64,000 nucleotides of DNA from Drosophila persimilis (GCF_003286085.1 NW_020825321.1:1178001-1242000), one strand, 5' to 3'; shown: positions 10,021 to 22,100, numbered from the stretch's first letter. Translations and numbers: made by a program. Notes: generated by a model from the sequence alone, not told the origin.

Positions 10021-10750
10021 GACGCCCGAATGATTTTGGATGTAAACAGTTTTTATTAGCTAGTTCAGTTTCTTCGTTTTCTTTTTTAATTTTACTTTTC
10101 CCTTACTGATTACTTTGTGGGCGATTTTTATAAAATTTCCACTTACATGTTTTCTATTTCGTGTTTCCCCAATTGTATCTTCTTAAATTGTAGTGGTTCT
10201 CCAGCTGGCCGTCTCGTATGCTTCTTCCTGTCTGTCGTCGCCGCTGCCCAAAGCCGTCCGCTCTGGTGTAACAAATTTTGGATTTATACTCGGGGCTACG
10301 AGTTGTTTGGTGCACTTTTGGCACGCACTTCTTGTAATTTTTTGTGCTTCTTTTTGAGCGGGCGTTGTCTCCGCACTCATATTTTTTAGAATTTAGATAT
10401 TTTGTTTTAACTTCCCTTGTTTTTTTTTAACTTTAACCGAATGCTTTCTTTAACTTTTTTGAGCGGGCGTTGTCTCCGCACTCCTTTGTTTCAGATTTTA
10501 TTCGTTTTGAATTCTTGTTTCTTTGTTTTTACATGTTGACCGAATTTTGTCTTTAACTTTGTTGAGCGGGCGTTGGCTCCGCACTCTTTTATTTCAGATT
10601 TCAGATTTTGCGTTCTAACATCTTTTCTTTCCGGTTTTATTTGTGGGCCAAATATTTTCTTTAACTTTTTGAGCGGGCGTTGTCTCCGCACTCAGTACTT
10701 TGCCGATTTACACTATAGCGGGCGTTGTCTCCGCACTACACTATACGTTA
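10021..10750 (-). repeat. Leader of a minus-strand LTR element with ~105-bp tandem repeats
   Basis: This lies just inside the primer-binding site of the minus-strand LTR at 10764-11117. Five copies of a core containing gcgggcgttgtctccgcac occur at 10356-10378, 10461-10483, 10564-10586 (one change), 10671-10693 and 10717-10737. The first four are 103-107 bp apart and share flanking text (CTTTAACTTT). No convincing gene is present. The gypsy-type element at 1-10020 inserted at its left end. Confidence 0.6.
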
Positions 10751-10763
10751 GCGTTGGGCGCCA
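10751..10763 (-). other. Primer-binding site of minus-strand LTR element
   Basis: The minus strand reads TGGCGCCCAACGC directly after an LTR ending ...TTATTTACT, the arrangement of gypsy-type elements whose LTR end overlaps the TGGCGCC primer site. Confidence 0.7.
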
Positions 10764-11117
10764 GTAAATAATAAGTTTTCGGGTTATTTGGAATAATATG
10801 ATGAACACTTTATTCGTAATTATGAGTTGTTATAAACCACAAGGCTAACACCGAAAAATGTAATTGCCACTCGGTGGATCAATATAAAAGTAAACTTAAT
10901 GTACCCAAACTCCCAGTCTCGAGCCCTCACTCATCGTCCGCCGGGCCCGTCGCAGTTCATCAGAAAGGCTGACATTGCGCCTCGTGTCTGGTATCCGATG
11001 CAGGCTGGCATCCGGCGGTGTCGGCGGCCGCGCTCCCACGGTCAGCGAATTTGCCTACTCAGTAGTCTTGCAGAAATCGCTCCGCCCAGTGGCCAATTTG
11101 GTTAACATTTGTTAACT
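10764..11117 (-). repeat. LTR of a gypsy/errantivirus-like element
   Basis: On the minus strand the segment starts AGTTAACAAATGTTAACC and ends TTATTTACT, the AGT...ACT termini style of gypsy/17.6-type LTRs, and is followed at once by a Lys-type primer site. The length is about 354 bp. Only this LTR and the leader are visible; the rest was displaced or lost, or lies left of the window. Confidence 0.6.
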
Positions 11118-12761
11118 TATACATCTTGGCTAAGGTAGATTATACTATTCTCTTCTTATTATTTCCTAATTGGTTCATAGTGGAAATTAAACATAAAATC
11201 GTCTTTAACCGGTTCCCATTGGAGTCCTGTTGTAACGGATTCATTCTCCTCAATGGTTAATACTTAATTTTCTTGGTCATCTGTGACGCCTTCTATAATT
11301 TCTGGGATATTTGTTATCCACTTTCTTAAGTTAAACCCAACCTTATTAAACTCCCGGTTAAATTACTTTACATGCTTTTTAGCATCCAGTATCGAGTCGG
11401 CACCTGTCATCAGGTCGTCCATATAAAAATCATTCTTTATAATTTCCCTAATTGCTTGATTTTTGCAACTATCTGCTATTGCAACAAGCACCCTGGTTGC
11501 TAAGTAGGGCGCTGAAGCTGTACCGTACGTAACCGTTGTGAGTTTATAAGTACTCTTTTAACTTTTCGTTTGGATTATCTCTCCAAATTATATGCAAATA
11601 TTGTTGATCTTCTTTATCAACATTAATTTGCCGGTACATTTTTTAAATGTCCGCAGATATTAGAAATGGTCATTTACGCCATTTCGCCATAATATCGAAA
11701 ATATCTTTTTGGATTCTTGGTCCAACCCACATGATATTATTTAAGCTTTTATGGTTTGTGGTGAAGTTTTTGGTGAGGTTTTTGCTGAAGCATCGAAAAC
11801 CACCCTCAGCTTTGTGGTTAGACTGGAATCTCTTATGACTCCTTGATGGGACAAATAATATTTCCCATCAGACTTTTTCATCAGTTTTGGAAGAATAATT
11901 TCTTCAATATTCAGAGGACCTTTATTATAATCACGAATTTTTAGCGATAATGTAACTTTGAACTTTGCAGTGCAAGATTCTGAAGGTCACACTCCACTTA
12001 CCTCGGTGTTCGCACTTTTTCGTACTAAGTTTATTATTTGCGCAGCTTCCTCTGAAATTATGGTACATTGCGACCCACAATCAATTAGAGCTCTAAAGTT
12101 TTTACAGCCACCATTCCTTGCCCTTACTTTTATAAGTGCTGTGGCTAAGAACGCTTGTTCTTATGTTAATCAAGTGCTAACATTTTCCCTCTTATCGTAG
12201 GGAATATGGAGCATCGTATGATAAGGTTCTTTACAAATCCCACATAAAATTTTGGAAGATCAGACAAATCGATATCTTCTTTTTTTATCGCCATATATCC
12301 ACGCTGTTTTCCTGAGCTACGGTTTGCATCCTAACTTCCAGGTTGCTTAAAAGCTTTGAATATCAAATTCCAAATCGCCGAACTGGTCGTCAAAGCTGTC
12401 GTTTGTCATTTTTGAGCTCAGTTTTTTGCTGAGAAACTAAATTTTTCCCTTTCTCATTCTATACTCTCCCAGTTTAGCCTGATTAAACTTCTGTATGGTT
12501 TGTTATAAAATCATCTTCAGGTTTTCTACTAATTTTGAGCTCTATGTCTTCCTGCAAAGTTACAGTCTCCACTGATTGTAACTGTGAAATTTCTGCCTTC
12601 CCTTTCGTTAATGTTTCATTATTTTTTGACTCTACATACTTTTTATGTATGTCTTCTATATTTTGAATCATTTTTTCGTACTGCTGTCTCTTATAGTAGT
12701 CATGATCGACTACTCCATATGTTAACAGTGCAGAAACATTGCAAAACTTTGGAAGCCCCAA
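11118..12761 (-). pseudogene. Decayed BEL/Pao gag-pol fragment
   Basis: Read on the minus strand from right to left: a 92-codon gag-like open piece (12483-12761); a protease block with D-C-G-S-Q at about 12075-12095 (BEL-type proteases usually have D-S-G-S-Q); an RT block containing MYRQINV (near 11610-11640); and the RT active-site block MDDLMTGAD (near 11395-11425). RNase H and integrase are missing where the fragment meets the LTR at 11117. Stops and frame changes between blocks show it is dead. The IWRDNPNE and DFYMDD style is that of BEL/Pao rather than gypsy RT. Confidence 0.75.
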
Positions 12762-12798
12762 ATCTATAATAAAAAGTCAGTTACTCATAATCAGTTAC

Positions 12799-13316
12799 TC
12801 GATACTCAAAATAAGTATTGGGGTATATTAGATTTGTGGTGAAAATGGATGTGTGTAACGTCCAGAAGGAATCGTTTCCGACCCCATAAAGTATATATAT
12901 TCTTGATCAGCATCAATAGCCGAGTCGATTGAGACCTGTCTGTCTGTCCGTCCCTATCAGCCCCTAGTGCGCAAAGACTAGAGCTAGAGCAACGACATTT
13001 TATATCCCGCCCGCCCACTTCCGCCCCCACAAAGGGCGAAAACCTGTGGCAACAATATTGAAGATACGAGAAAACTAAAAACGCACAATCATAGAGAATG
13101 ACCGTATCTATGAGATTGCTGATCTGGATCTGATCATTTTTATAGCCAAAAGGAACAAATTAATTTGCAGTGGCTACGCAGCGCCCGACGACATGTTCAG
13201 ACACGTTATGTCTCTCCCGCACGCACACATTGTCGCTGAATATAGCCATACTGACTATGTATCGGGTATAAATGTAGAATTGCGGTCTCCGCAGCAGCTC
13301 ACAACGTTCCCCCTCG
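12799..13316 (+). mobile_element. DINE-1/SGM-like non-autonomous repeat, copy 1
   Basis: It begins near CGATACTCAAAATAAGTATTGGGG, has a short CTGTCTGTCCGTCC tract, and ends ...ATCGGGTATAAATG followed by the hairpin-forming TTGCGGTCTCCGCAGCAGC and CGTTCCCCCTCG. The same blocks recur at 16859-17851 (+), 34217-34702 (-) and 59312-60159 (-). The (GTCY)n core plus a near-terminal hairpin fits DINE-1/Helentron-derived elements of Drosophila. This copy is internally shortened. Confidence 0.65.
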
Positions 13317-13452
13317 TTTGTTCTTGTGTTATCAGTAAAAAATGTTTCTTAAAAATAGAAAATAAAACTGTAAATAGTTACTACATGACAAACCTTTTCC
13401 CTTTCTTTTTACATGTGACGATTTTCCGATGTCTTTCCATACATGTAAATAG

Positions 13453-14416
13453 TTCGAACAACATTCAAATATCTCCATCCAAAACAATATTCTGATGGTT
13501 GCTGGGCTAAAACCGCTAAATGATTGGCGTTCTTATACTCTTGATAATCATCCGGGGTTATTGTTAATACGAAACCCGTTTACAGAACGAGGTCAGCGTT
13601 ATTGGATTGCTCGCTGTCTGCGAGACTATCCGAGAACACCAAACAAGGTTAATTTAAATGAAAGACTGTTCCCGGATTCAGCTAGATCTGACTGGTGGAA
13701 AGAGCTTCATCAATGTGCCAATATCATTGAGATGCAACGACTAAAATTTGCGATGCGTTGGACAACATTTGGTTATCATCATAATTGGGACACCAAGATT
13801 TACGACGAGTCTATGCGTTCACCATTTCCAACTGATCTGAAAAGCATGTGTATTTTTTTTTCATCTATTTTGGGCTTCAATAATTTTAAGCCCGAAGCTG
13901 CTATTGTCAATTACTACCCAATTGGCACAAGTTTATCTGGTCACACAGATCATTCTGAACCTAATCATTCTGCTCCACTGTTTTCTTTTAGGTAAAGTGT
14001 CAAACTCGATAATATATTAAAAATCATATAATTAATTTGTATATTTACCACACAGCTTTGGTCAGACAGCAATATTTCTCATCGGTGGAAAAACTAACGA
14101 TGAAATACCAACCGCATTGTACATCCACAGTGGTGACGTTTTAATAATGTCAGACAAATCCCGTCTTTGCCATCATGCAGTGCCACGTATTATCAAAACA
14201 AAGGTATCTTGGACTTCGGAACTGCCAATTGAAAACATCGAAACTGAAATAATCGGAAAAAACTTATTGGATAATATCTTGTATCAGAAAGTGGGCGACT
14301 GGAATTTCTGGAAACCGTTTTCTCGTTATCTAGATGATTCACGAATTAATATTAATGTACGACAAGTGCTCAAACCAGGCGATAGTACCCTGTCACAAAA
14401 TAATACTACCTTGTAA
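13453..14416 (+). CDS. AlkB: ALKBH1 (AlkB homologue 1), Fe(II)/2-oxoglutarate dioxygenase; 5' exon not found
   Basis: This is the only host gene I recognise. ALKBH1 enzymes demethylate nucleic acids (tRNA and DNA substrates are reported). Exon a runs from a likely acceptor TAG at 13450-13452 to 13991. An intron with GT...AG ends (13992-14055, 64 nt) follows, then exon b (14056-14416, TAA). Joining restores S-F-S-F-G-Q-T. Landmarks are N-Y-Y-P before the metal motif, H-T-D (His and Asp ligands, about 13942-13950), distal H-H-A-V-P-R (about 14173-14190), and a V-R-Q-V-L tail. A first in-frame ATG is at 13495, but homology extends upstream of it to 13453. The N-terminal exon expected from the family is not seen; the upstream 500 bp is a DINE-1-like element. 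The gene may be truncated, or its first exon may lie farther away. Confidence 0.85.
13992..14055 (+). other. ALKBH1 intron
   Basis: GTAAAGTG at the donor, ACCACACAG at the acceptor, 64 nt, AT-rich: a typical short Drosophila intron. Splicing keeps the dioxygenase frame. Confidence 0.85.
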
Positions 14417-14488
14417 TATATTAATGTACGACAAGTGCTCAAACCAGGCGATAGTACCCTGTCACAAAATTATACTACCTTGTAATAT
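14351..14488 (+). repeat. 69-bp tandem duplication at the end of ALKBH1
   Basis: 14351-14419 and 14420-14488 are the same 69-bp sequence apart from about one base. The unit starts ATTAATGTACGAC and covers the last codons, the stop codon and the beginning of the 3' UTR. The first copy supplies the stop used; the second lies in the 3' UTR. Confidence 0.9.
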
Positions 14489-14499
14489 AAATTGAATAT

Positions 14500-14505
14500 A
14501 ATAAA
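14500..14505 (+). terminator. Poly(A) signal of ALKBH1
   Basis: AATAAA lies 83 nt after the ALKBH1 stop codon, just beyond the 69-bp duplication. No other strong signal is nearby. Confidence 0.6.
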
Positions 14506-14730
14506 CTTAAACGCTTGCATATGCTTCTTACTATATCTTAGCAACGCAAACAAGCAATCATCTCAGACCACAAAATGCACATGACCAACATCTGTCAATA
14601 ATAATTGTTGTTAGCTGGGCATTTCCCACGAGAATTTGTTTAGAATTAAACAATTTACTTTATTCTCGACGATTTCGACACGATTCTAGCCGTGTTTATG
14701 GCTAAAGGTCAAAACATATATGTATATGTA
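14506..14730. other. Intergenic sequence without recognisable feature
   Basis: AT-rich sequence between the ALKBH1 poly(A) signal and the left end of transposon Y. I see no gene in it. It ends in TATGTA, the target duplication of Y. Confidence 0.6.
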
Positions 14731-15045
14731 TTAGAGTGTCCCTTATTTTTCAAAAGTAAAATTTGAGGACGCATACCGTCTATTTTTTTTTACTTTTGTA
14801 TCCAAATAGGTAAAAAAATTGTTTTGGCTTTTTTAAATTTCATTAAACCGTGCCGAATCGTGTTAGACGTTGTGATTTTAACCACGTATACATTTTACAT
14901 TTAGGTTTCTGGCAGCTTGCTTGTTACTCGCGTCAAATTTAATTTGTATTCCTTATTTGACTAAATATAATATATATAAACATTTAAAAGTATATGTTTT
15001 AAATATCTATAAAATATATAACAAAAATGTTAAATTTAAATCACA

Positions 15046-16830
15046 ATGAATACTTGGGTTTTTATAAAGCGATGTGGCATCTCTGTTCACTGTTCCATGA
15101 ACATATGGCAGACTCCGTTACTTTTGTGTTTTTGGCGGCAAAGCGTAACAAGTAATAAAACAATTTTAACAATGGCTCAAGTGTTACGCACCTCCAAGCC
15201 GCACATTTTTTTAGGTGGTAATATAAATCATCGAATATTTGGCGCAAAACTTCCGTCGAATTGCCAAGTGCTTGCAGTTCTGTTTTACAATACGCGTGAA
15301 ATAAAAATGACAACAAATGAAAGTGCTAATCTGGCGCTTCGCGAATGCATTATCTTTTGGGAAAAAGCAAGAATACCCACAAAATCTTTGCCTAACTGTG
15401 TAAAGAAGCTACTATGCTTACATCAAGCTTGGAGAGACCTTCAAAAAGATGCTCAAAAAGTATCAGAAAAGTATAGATCCCGTAGAGAGAATTTTGTTAA
15501 AACTTTGGATTTGTTTGATATTGCCCATTCCGAAGCAATGGAAATAATCAAAAACTGAAGACGATAAAAAGTTTCTGCAGTGCCAAAAAAAAAGCAGGGT
15601 GACCCGGCTGCTTGGGTGATGTGGATAAAGAATTGGAAAATAAGGAAGAACAAGGCGTTTTAAAGAAGAAACCCGGCAAAAAAGCATGATTCTTCATTGG
15701 GTGCGCCTTCTTCGAATTTCAATCTGCACACACAGGTAATTTATATAAAATTTTTCTTAATGATTTTTAGAACTTTACTATCTAACTTTGTAGGATGATT
15801 TAATGTCAAGCTTGGAAGATATAGCTGAAAGCTCTCATAGCTCCATGATAACCAAACGTATTCAGCCTCAAAACATAAAAAGTCGTGGTAGCAATCACTC
15901 CGAAGCTCGTGGCTGCCTTGCAGTGCCACATCTGCAAAATTCGACAGGTAAAGAGTAAGCATAAGCTGTTTGGAATGCGGTTCTCATATGGAATGAAGAT
16001 TGCGTACAAATTCTTTGTTTTGATACAACAGCTTCAAACACAGGTCGGTTTAACAGCAAGTGCTTATTGTTCGAGCACAAATTTGATAGAGATATTTTAT
16101 ATTTTGCCTGTCGCCATCACATCCACGAGCTTTTACTGAAAAGTGTATTTGAAGTAAAAGTGACGGAAATAGCAAGAAGCCCAGATATTCCCATTTTTAA
16201 AAAGCTTAAGAATACTTGGAAAAATCTGGACCTTTCAAAAATACATTCTGGTCTACAAACTGTGGAAGCAAACTTTAGCTGTTTTAAATATAATAAGTGG
16301 TTGGAATATTTTCAAGCGAAACTGAAAGAAAATTATGCTAGAGGAGACTTTTGGGAGTTAATTGAACTCTCCATAATATTCTTAGGTGGCGACATTGGAC
16401 GAGAACAGAAAGTAAGACCTCCTGGCGCGATGTATCAAGCTCGTTGGATGGCACGGGCCATTTACACCTTAAAAATGGCATTTTAAGCTCTCAGTTCAAG
16501 CTCAGTGAAAAAGAAATCGCAATCATTTTTTCATAGTATCTACCTATGTGAAACCATGGCTTGAAAGTTCCTCGGCTGTGAAAGCAGCGTATCGTTAATG
16601 CTTTTTAAAATCCTTAAGAGAATATGAGAGTATCGATAAAGCTATAGCAAAAGCTGCTTTGAAGAAATTTTGTCATCATTTATGGTATCTACATGATGAA
16701 ATATCGATTCTCGAACTTTTTGATGACGACGGAAAGAATGGTCACAAATTTGACTGAACAAAATAGAACCAGTTTAGAAAAACGATGGATACCATCGATG
16801 GAAGTTCTTAACGGTGCACTTTTTGGTAAG
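15046..16830 (+). pseudogene. Transposase-like gene of element Y, decayed
   Basis: An open piece at 15046-15558 (170 codons) contains M-A-Q-V-L-R-T-S-K-P-H-I-F-L-G-G-N. A second at 16067-16486 (139 codons) contains F-A-C-R-H-H-I-H-E-L and ends R-P-P-G-A-M-Y-Q-A-R-W-M-A-R-A-I-Y-T-L-K-M. Between them a motif D-T-T-A-S-N-T-G is readable near 16022-16045. These motifs recall a family of uncharacterised, transposon-derived proteins common in arthropods and Hydra; I cannot name the family with certainty. Stops and frame changes occur at 15559, 15955 and 16484, and a short intron (about 15736-15792) is likely. Homology resumes to about 16830, before an apparent donor site. The terminal inverted repeats support a transposase role. 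Confidence 0.6.
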
Positions 16831-16858
16831 TAATATTAAGACCTTTAAGTATTTTTTT

Positions 16859-17851
16859 TATACCCGATACTCAAAATGAGTATTGGGGTATATTAGATTT
16901 GTGGTAAAAGTGGATGTGTGTAACGTCCAGAAGGAATCGTTTCCGACCCCATAAAGTATATATATTCTTGATCAGCATCAATAGCCGAGTCGATTGAGCC
17001 ATGTCTGTCTGTCCGTCTGTCCGTCCGTCCGTCCGTCCGTCCGTCTGTCCGTCTCCTTCAGCGCCTAGTGCTCAAAGACTATAAGAGCTAGAGCAACGAT
17101 GTTTCGGATTCAGACTTCTGCGATATGTCACTGCTACAAAAATATTTCAAAACTTCGCCCCGCCCACTTCCGCCCCCACAAAGGACGAAAATCTGTGGCA
17201 TCCACAATTTTAAGGATACGATAAAACCAAAAACGCAGAATCGTAGAGGATGACTATATCTTCTAGAGTGCAGAACCAGATCGTATAATTATTATAGCCA
17301 GAATCAAGAAAACAATTTTACTCTTTCTCGCTCTGTCTCTCTCTAACACACAGGTTTCATGGTCGGTTTTGCCAATTGCAAAATATGAGTTCAAGGATCT
17401 CAGAACCCATAAGAGCTAGAGCAACCAAATTTGGTATCCACACTCCTGTGATATCGGACCTTGACAGTTTTGTATCAAATTTCGACACACCCCCTTCCGC
17501 CCCCGCAAAGGACGAAAATCTGGGGCAACCACAAATCTCAGAGACTATTAAGGCTAGAGTAACCAAATTTGGTATCCGAACTTCTGTTAGACCTCACTAT
17601 AAAACGTATATCTCAGAATTTCGCCCCACTCCCTTCCGGATTTTTTTATAGCCGAAAAGAAAAAAATCAATTTGCAGTGGCTACGCAGCGCCCGAAGTCA
17701 CGCTCAGACTGATTTTCTGTCTCTCTCGCACGCACTCTTTGTCGTGTCGTTTAATATTCGCTGCGTTTGCCGGAGGAGAGCCATACTGACTAAGTATCGG
17801 GTATAACTGTAGAGTTGCGGTGTCCGCAGCAACTCACAACGTTCCCCCTCG
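16859..17851 (+). mobile_element. DINE-1/SGM-like repeat, longest copy
   Basis: It begins TATACCCGATACTCAAAAT and contains a tract of GTCY repeats (about 17004-17052). The inverse of the start motif, AGTATCGGGTATA, lies near the end (about 17794-17806), followed by the hairpin arm pair GAGTTGCGG / CCGCAGCAACTC and CGTTCCCCCTCG. No protein is encoded. It sits in the presumed intron of transposon Y and is followed directly by the poly(T) of a minus-strand LINE-P. Confidence 0.7.
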
Positions 17852-18096
17852 TTTTTTTTGTTTTTTCTTCTTGGACGTTGACATGCAATGACTGCATCTT
17901 TCAAGAGGCAATGCAGTTACTGCAGCGTCAAGTGGCCCGGGTGAAACCAGCAGAAGGCTGTTACGCGCGGATCCCAGGCAAAACGCAGCGAATATTAAAC
18001 GACACGACAAAGCGAAATGCGAACATGCAGGAAAGATGGTTGTTAGACTTATATTCGTGGAAATTAGCCCTACACTTACTAAGAAACTAAGCATGT
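17852..18096 (-). mobile_element. LINE-P 3' UTR (module 1), minus strand
   Basis: A T-rich tail (17852-17870) followed by TTGGACGTTGACATGCAATG is the reverse of the 3' end of the full LINE-P at about 53935-54210. It breaks at GCATG (18092-18096), where the LTR of element X is inserted, and resumes at GCATG 25038. Confidence 0.85.
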
Positions 18097-18585
18097 GCTA
18101 ATATGTGTGAGTGTAGGAAACTCTGTTGCATACGTTACATAAACCGTCTACAGTTTGGTCGTCGCAACTAGAACTTGAACCAGTTGGACTACGGAGTGGG
18201 TATCCTACTCTGGGTGGGTCTGAAGACACGGCGACAGCCTCTGATGATGGCGATGGAAGATGAGTGACAGGCAGCTATGGTACTGTTTCTGATACTGACT
18301 TTATTGATGAAATTGATTCTTATTTATAGGTAACAAAAGGTACAAAAGTGATGAGTCTGTAAAAATATATGTTTGTGTATTATGGTTAATTTCAGTGTCT
18401 GGGCAATTGCGACATTGTGATGGTCAGCAATTGCACCGCTGTCTTCGCCCTCTGCGGAGAGAGTGCATTGTCAGCAGAACTCACTGCAATGGCTAGTATG
18501 TTGTCGTGAGGTATTATATTACATGTTAAGCAGAAAAACGTTTGACGGTGTCACTGTGTTATGCCGACGGGTATTATAAACTATT

Positions 18586-19060
18586 TGTTGAGACAACGAG
18601 CTTTTTCGCTGACTATGATTGTTCAATAATTTCACGAATTATTAATTTCCGAAAACGTTATAAATTTTATTATAGGTATTTTGTGTGTTGAGGGTGGCCG
18701 AAGATGCCAGAGCCTTTTACAATAGTATTAGAGTGACACACTTGGATGAGGCAAGCGAGCCGATCTCGAGCCAAAGTAATAGATTGGGGACAAAAGGGTC
18801 TGTTCTCCAACTATATCAAGCGGTAACTGCTAGAGCAGGCGCAGCTGCTGACGGCTTAGCGACGGCATAGGAAAGAAAAGATAACAAGAGCGAGCATAGA
18901 TAAGAATAGATGATTAAATGAGAGCATGTTGCTGAGCGAGCATAGATAAAGCTACGCTTACGTTACGTTAGTTTAGTATAATGACCAAAATAGAAAAGAA
19001 AGTGAATTGATAGGCAATAAAACAATGGTATAAAATTTACACTCGGGCTTCGCCCGAACA
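18586..19060 (-). repeat. 3' LTR of the BEL element
   Basis: 475 bp, TGTT...AACA termini, same sequence as 24531-25005. The ancestral pol frame appears to have run into this LTR (see the BEL gag-pol entry). Confidence 0.9.
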
Positions 19061-19161
19061 TACTCCCCCCGTGGAAGGATCCATGCCTTTCACCTCATCT
19101 CGTAGAGGCAATAGACATAGTTTTGCAAGTGCTCTTCGGCTAACACCTGTAGCCATCCTGA

Positions 19162-22100
19162 TCAAGGCGACTCGAGATACGCCATCAGCTCCTGGGATGA
19201 GCTCTTCAGAGGAGGGAAGTTCTCGTCCTTAACAAGAACGACATCATTGACGTGAAGCTCAGGATTCCGGGTGCGCCACTTCGTTCTTTCTTGAAGACTG
19301 GTTAAATACGATTGGCGCCAGCGAGACCAAAAGATTTGCTGAAGCTGTGTGACCTTCTGCCAACGGTCCAAGCGATCGACGTTTAAATGAACCAAGTCAG
19401 GCTCCAAGAAGGTTGTGATAGGGGCGCCAACTAGAAAATGGCTGGGCGTGAGTACATCGAGATCTGCAGGGTTCTCTGAAAGAGGAAACAATGGCCTTGA
19501 ATTAATGATTGCACAGATATTGCACGCGAGAGTGCGCAGCTCATCAAATCCAAGAAGCGAGGATCCGAGGGCACGTCGAAGATGATGCTTAGCAAGCTTG
19601 ACTGACGCCTCCCACAATCCTCCAAAATGTGGCGGTCTAGGAGGAATGAAACGCCAATCGATGCAATCGTTGAGAAAAGCTTGATGCACGGCTTCTTGAT
19701 GACTGTCGCTTAGGAATAGCGACTTAAGTTCCGCCAGTTCGTTCCGCGCTCCAACAAAATTTGTGGCATTATCTGACCAAATACGAATCGGTCTTCCACG
19801 GGTGCAAATGAAACGGCGAAGAGCAGAGAGGAACGCAGATGTTGTAAGATCCTTCACAAGCTCGATGTGAACCGCCTTGGTGGAGAAGCATATAAAAATG
19901 CTCATGTAGCACTTTAGTGGGGGCCGGTTTCGAACTTCTGATTTATACAGGAACGGACCGCAATAGTCCACGCCGGTAACTAAAAATGCACGAGATTCGC
20001 TGACTCTGTCCACCGGAAGATCTGCCATTATTTGCTCGAGAGTTCGAGGCTTCACTCTAAAGCATCTGACACACTTTTGGATTACGTGTGCTACGGTCTT
20101 TCGGCCACCGATTGGCCAGTACGTTTGACGAATGATGGCTAATAGCGACTGGGGTCCAGCGTGAAGGTGCTTTTCGTGTAAGTGCCGTATCAGAGCAGAA
20201 GTGATGGAATGATTCTTGGGCAATATTATGGGATGCCGTGCTTCAAAGTCCAAGGTAGAGTTTTTAAGACGCCCTCCAACTCGAAGCAAACCGCAATCAT
20301 CTAAAAATGGCGAAAGAGAGGCGATCGAGCTTGAAGCCTTGATGTCCTTTCGCGTTTCCAGGGCTCTTATTTCAGTGGATAGACGAGATTGTTGAGTAAG
20401 ACGAATAAGCAGTTCGGTTCCCAAACGCAAGTCCTCCACAGTTATTCCAGACTTTCGTCGATGAATGAATTTGCATACATACGCAAAAATTCGTTGCATT
20501 TTGGGGAAGGAATTTACAAACTTTGATTCTTCCACCAAATATCTTGACGCGCAGTTTGTAATTAGTATGGTTTTTCGTGCCTCCAAAACCGGCTCTGGAA
20601 GAGCAGGTGTACTTGGCCATTGATCCTTACTGGCTGTCAAGTATGTAGGTCCATACTTCCAAAGTTGAGAATTGATGAGCTCAGCTGGTAATGATCCTCG
20701 AGAAAGCATATCGGCAGGGTTTAGATCAGTTGGCACGTGCAGCCAAGACATTCCAGATGTGAGTTCCTGAATAACAGAAAGTCTATTAGCGACAAATACA
20801 TTGAAGTTGGATGGTTGATTTTTGATCCAAGCCAAAACGACTGTGGAGTCACACCAGCAATAATAAGAGCACTTGAAGTTCATCAAAGACACTTCATGCA
20901 TAAGCTGAGCGAGTAGCGCTGCACCACATAATTCCAACTTGGGTATTGTGATAGTCTTCAGTGGCGCTACACGAGATCTGGAAGATAGAAGATTTGCCTT
21001 GACTCCATTGTCGCCTTGCGAAACAGCGTAGATGCAAGCTCCATAAGCACTCATGCTGGCATCACAAAATCCATGCATTTCAAGGTTGCTGCTTCGAAGG
21101 AAAGATAGGCGCGGGAAAGAAATTTGTTGCATAGAGTCAAACTGCTGAATAAAGTTGATCCAAGTTGTGCGTAAGGAGACTGGCAGACTTTCATCCCAAT
21201 GAAGCTTTTCTTTCCACAGCTGCTGTAGAAATATTTTTGCTTTAGTAATAACTGGCCCTATAAGTCCGAGTGGATCATAAAATCGTGCAATAGTTGACAA
21301 TACAACTCGCTTAGTTGGTTTCGAAGGGACTTGATTGGGACAGAATGAAAATAATAGCTCATCCGAAGTGGGATTCCATGCTAAACCTAGCGTCTTGGTT
21401 ACATCGCTGCCATCAGTAAATTTAACAAATGTTTCCCTATCTTCATGGGGTGTTTGATCGAGTACATATGTATCGTTGGAACACCATTTTCTGATCTTGA
21501 AATTTCCTTTGGCTAATAGTCCTGACACCTGGCGAATTATTTCCAGCACCTCATTTGTAGTATCTCCCCCCGTTAGCAAATCATCCACGTAAAAGTCCCG
21601 CAGCACAACTTCAGAGCCAATTGGATATGACGAACTCTCGTCTGCCGCTAGTTGGTGCATAGAACGGACGGCCAGAAATGCTGCTGGTTTCGTTCCATAG
21701 GTCACGGTATCCAGCTTGAATGTCCTTAGCTCCTCGAGGGGTGAGTCACGCCACAGTATGCACTGCAGAAAACTATCTTGGGGCGAGACACGGACGCATC
21801 TATACATTTTACAAATGTCACCAGTCAATGCTATACGAAAGGTACGAAATCGAAGAAGAGTCGTAACTAACTTTGGCTGAATTGTTGGGCCTGACATCAA
21901 TATATCGTTGAGGGAATATCCTGTAGATGTACAAGCGGATCCGTCGAAAACTAATCGGAGTTTTGTGGTGGTTTTGTCTTCTCTTAAGACGCAGTGATGA
22001 GGAAGAAAAAATTTGCATTGTTTAAGTGCGTCACTTTTGACAGGGGACATGTGATTCAAATCGACGTATTCCTTTATAAATGCGGCGTATTGGGCCTTGA

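Noticed and set aside
10183..10691. Minus-strand frames of 65 and 66 codons over the 105-bp repeats
   Set aside because: Different repeat copies fall in different frames and no single frame runs through; the repeats look like cis DNA rather than protein repeats.
10356..10737. CRISPR-like appearance of short repeats with ~80-bp spacers
   Set aside because: The spacers resemble each other and the setting is a eukaryotic retroelement leader.
18685..18870. 61-codon frame present in both BEL LTRs (also 24630-24815)
   Set aside because: On the strand opposite to the element, without domain; its duplication simply reflects the two LTRs.
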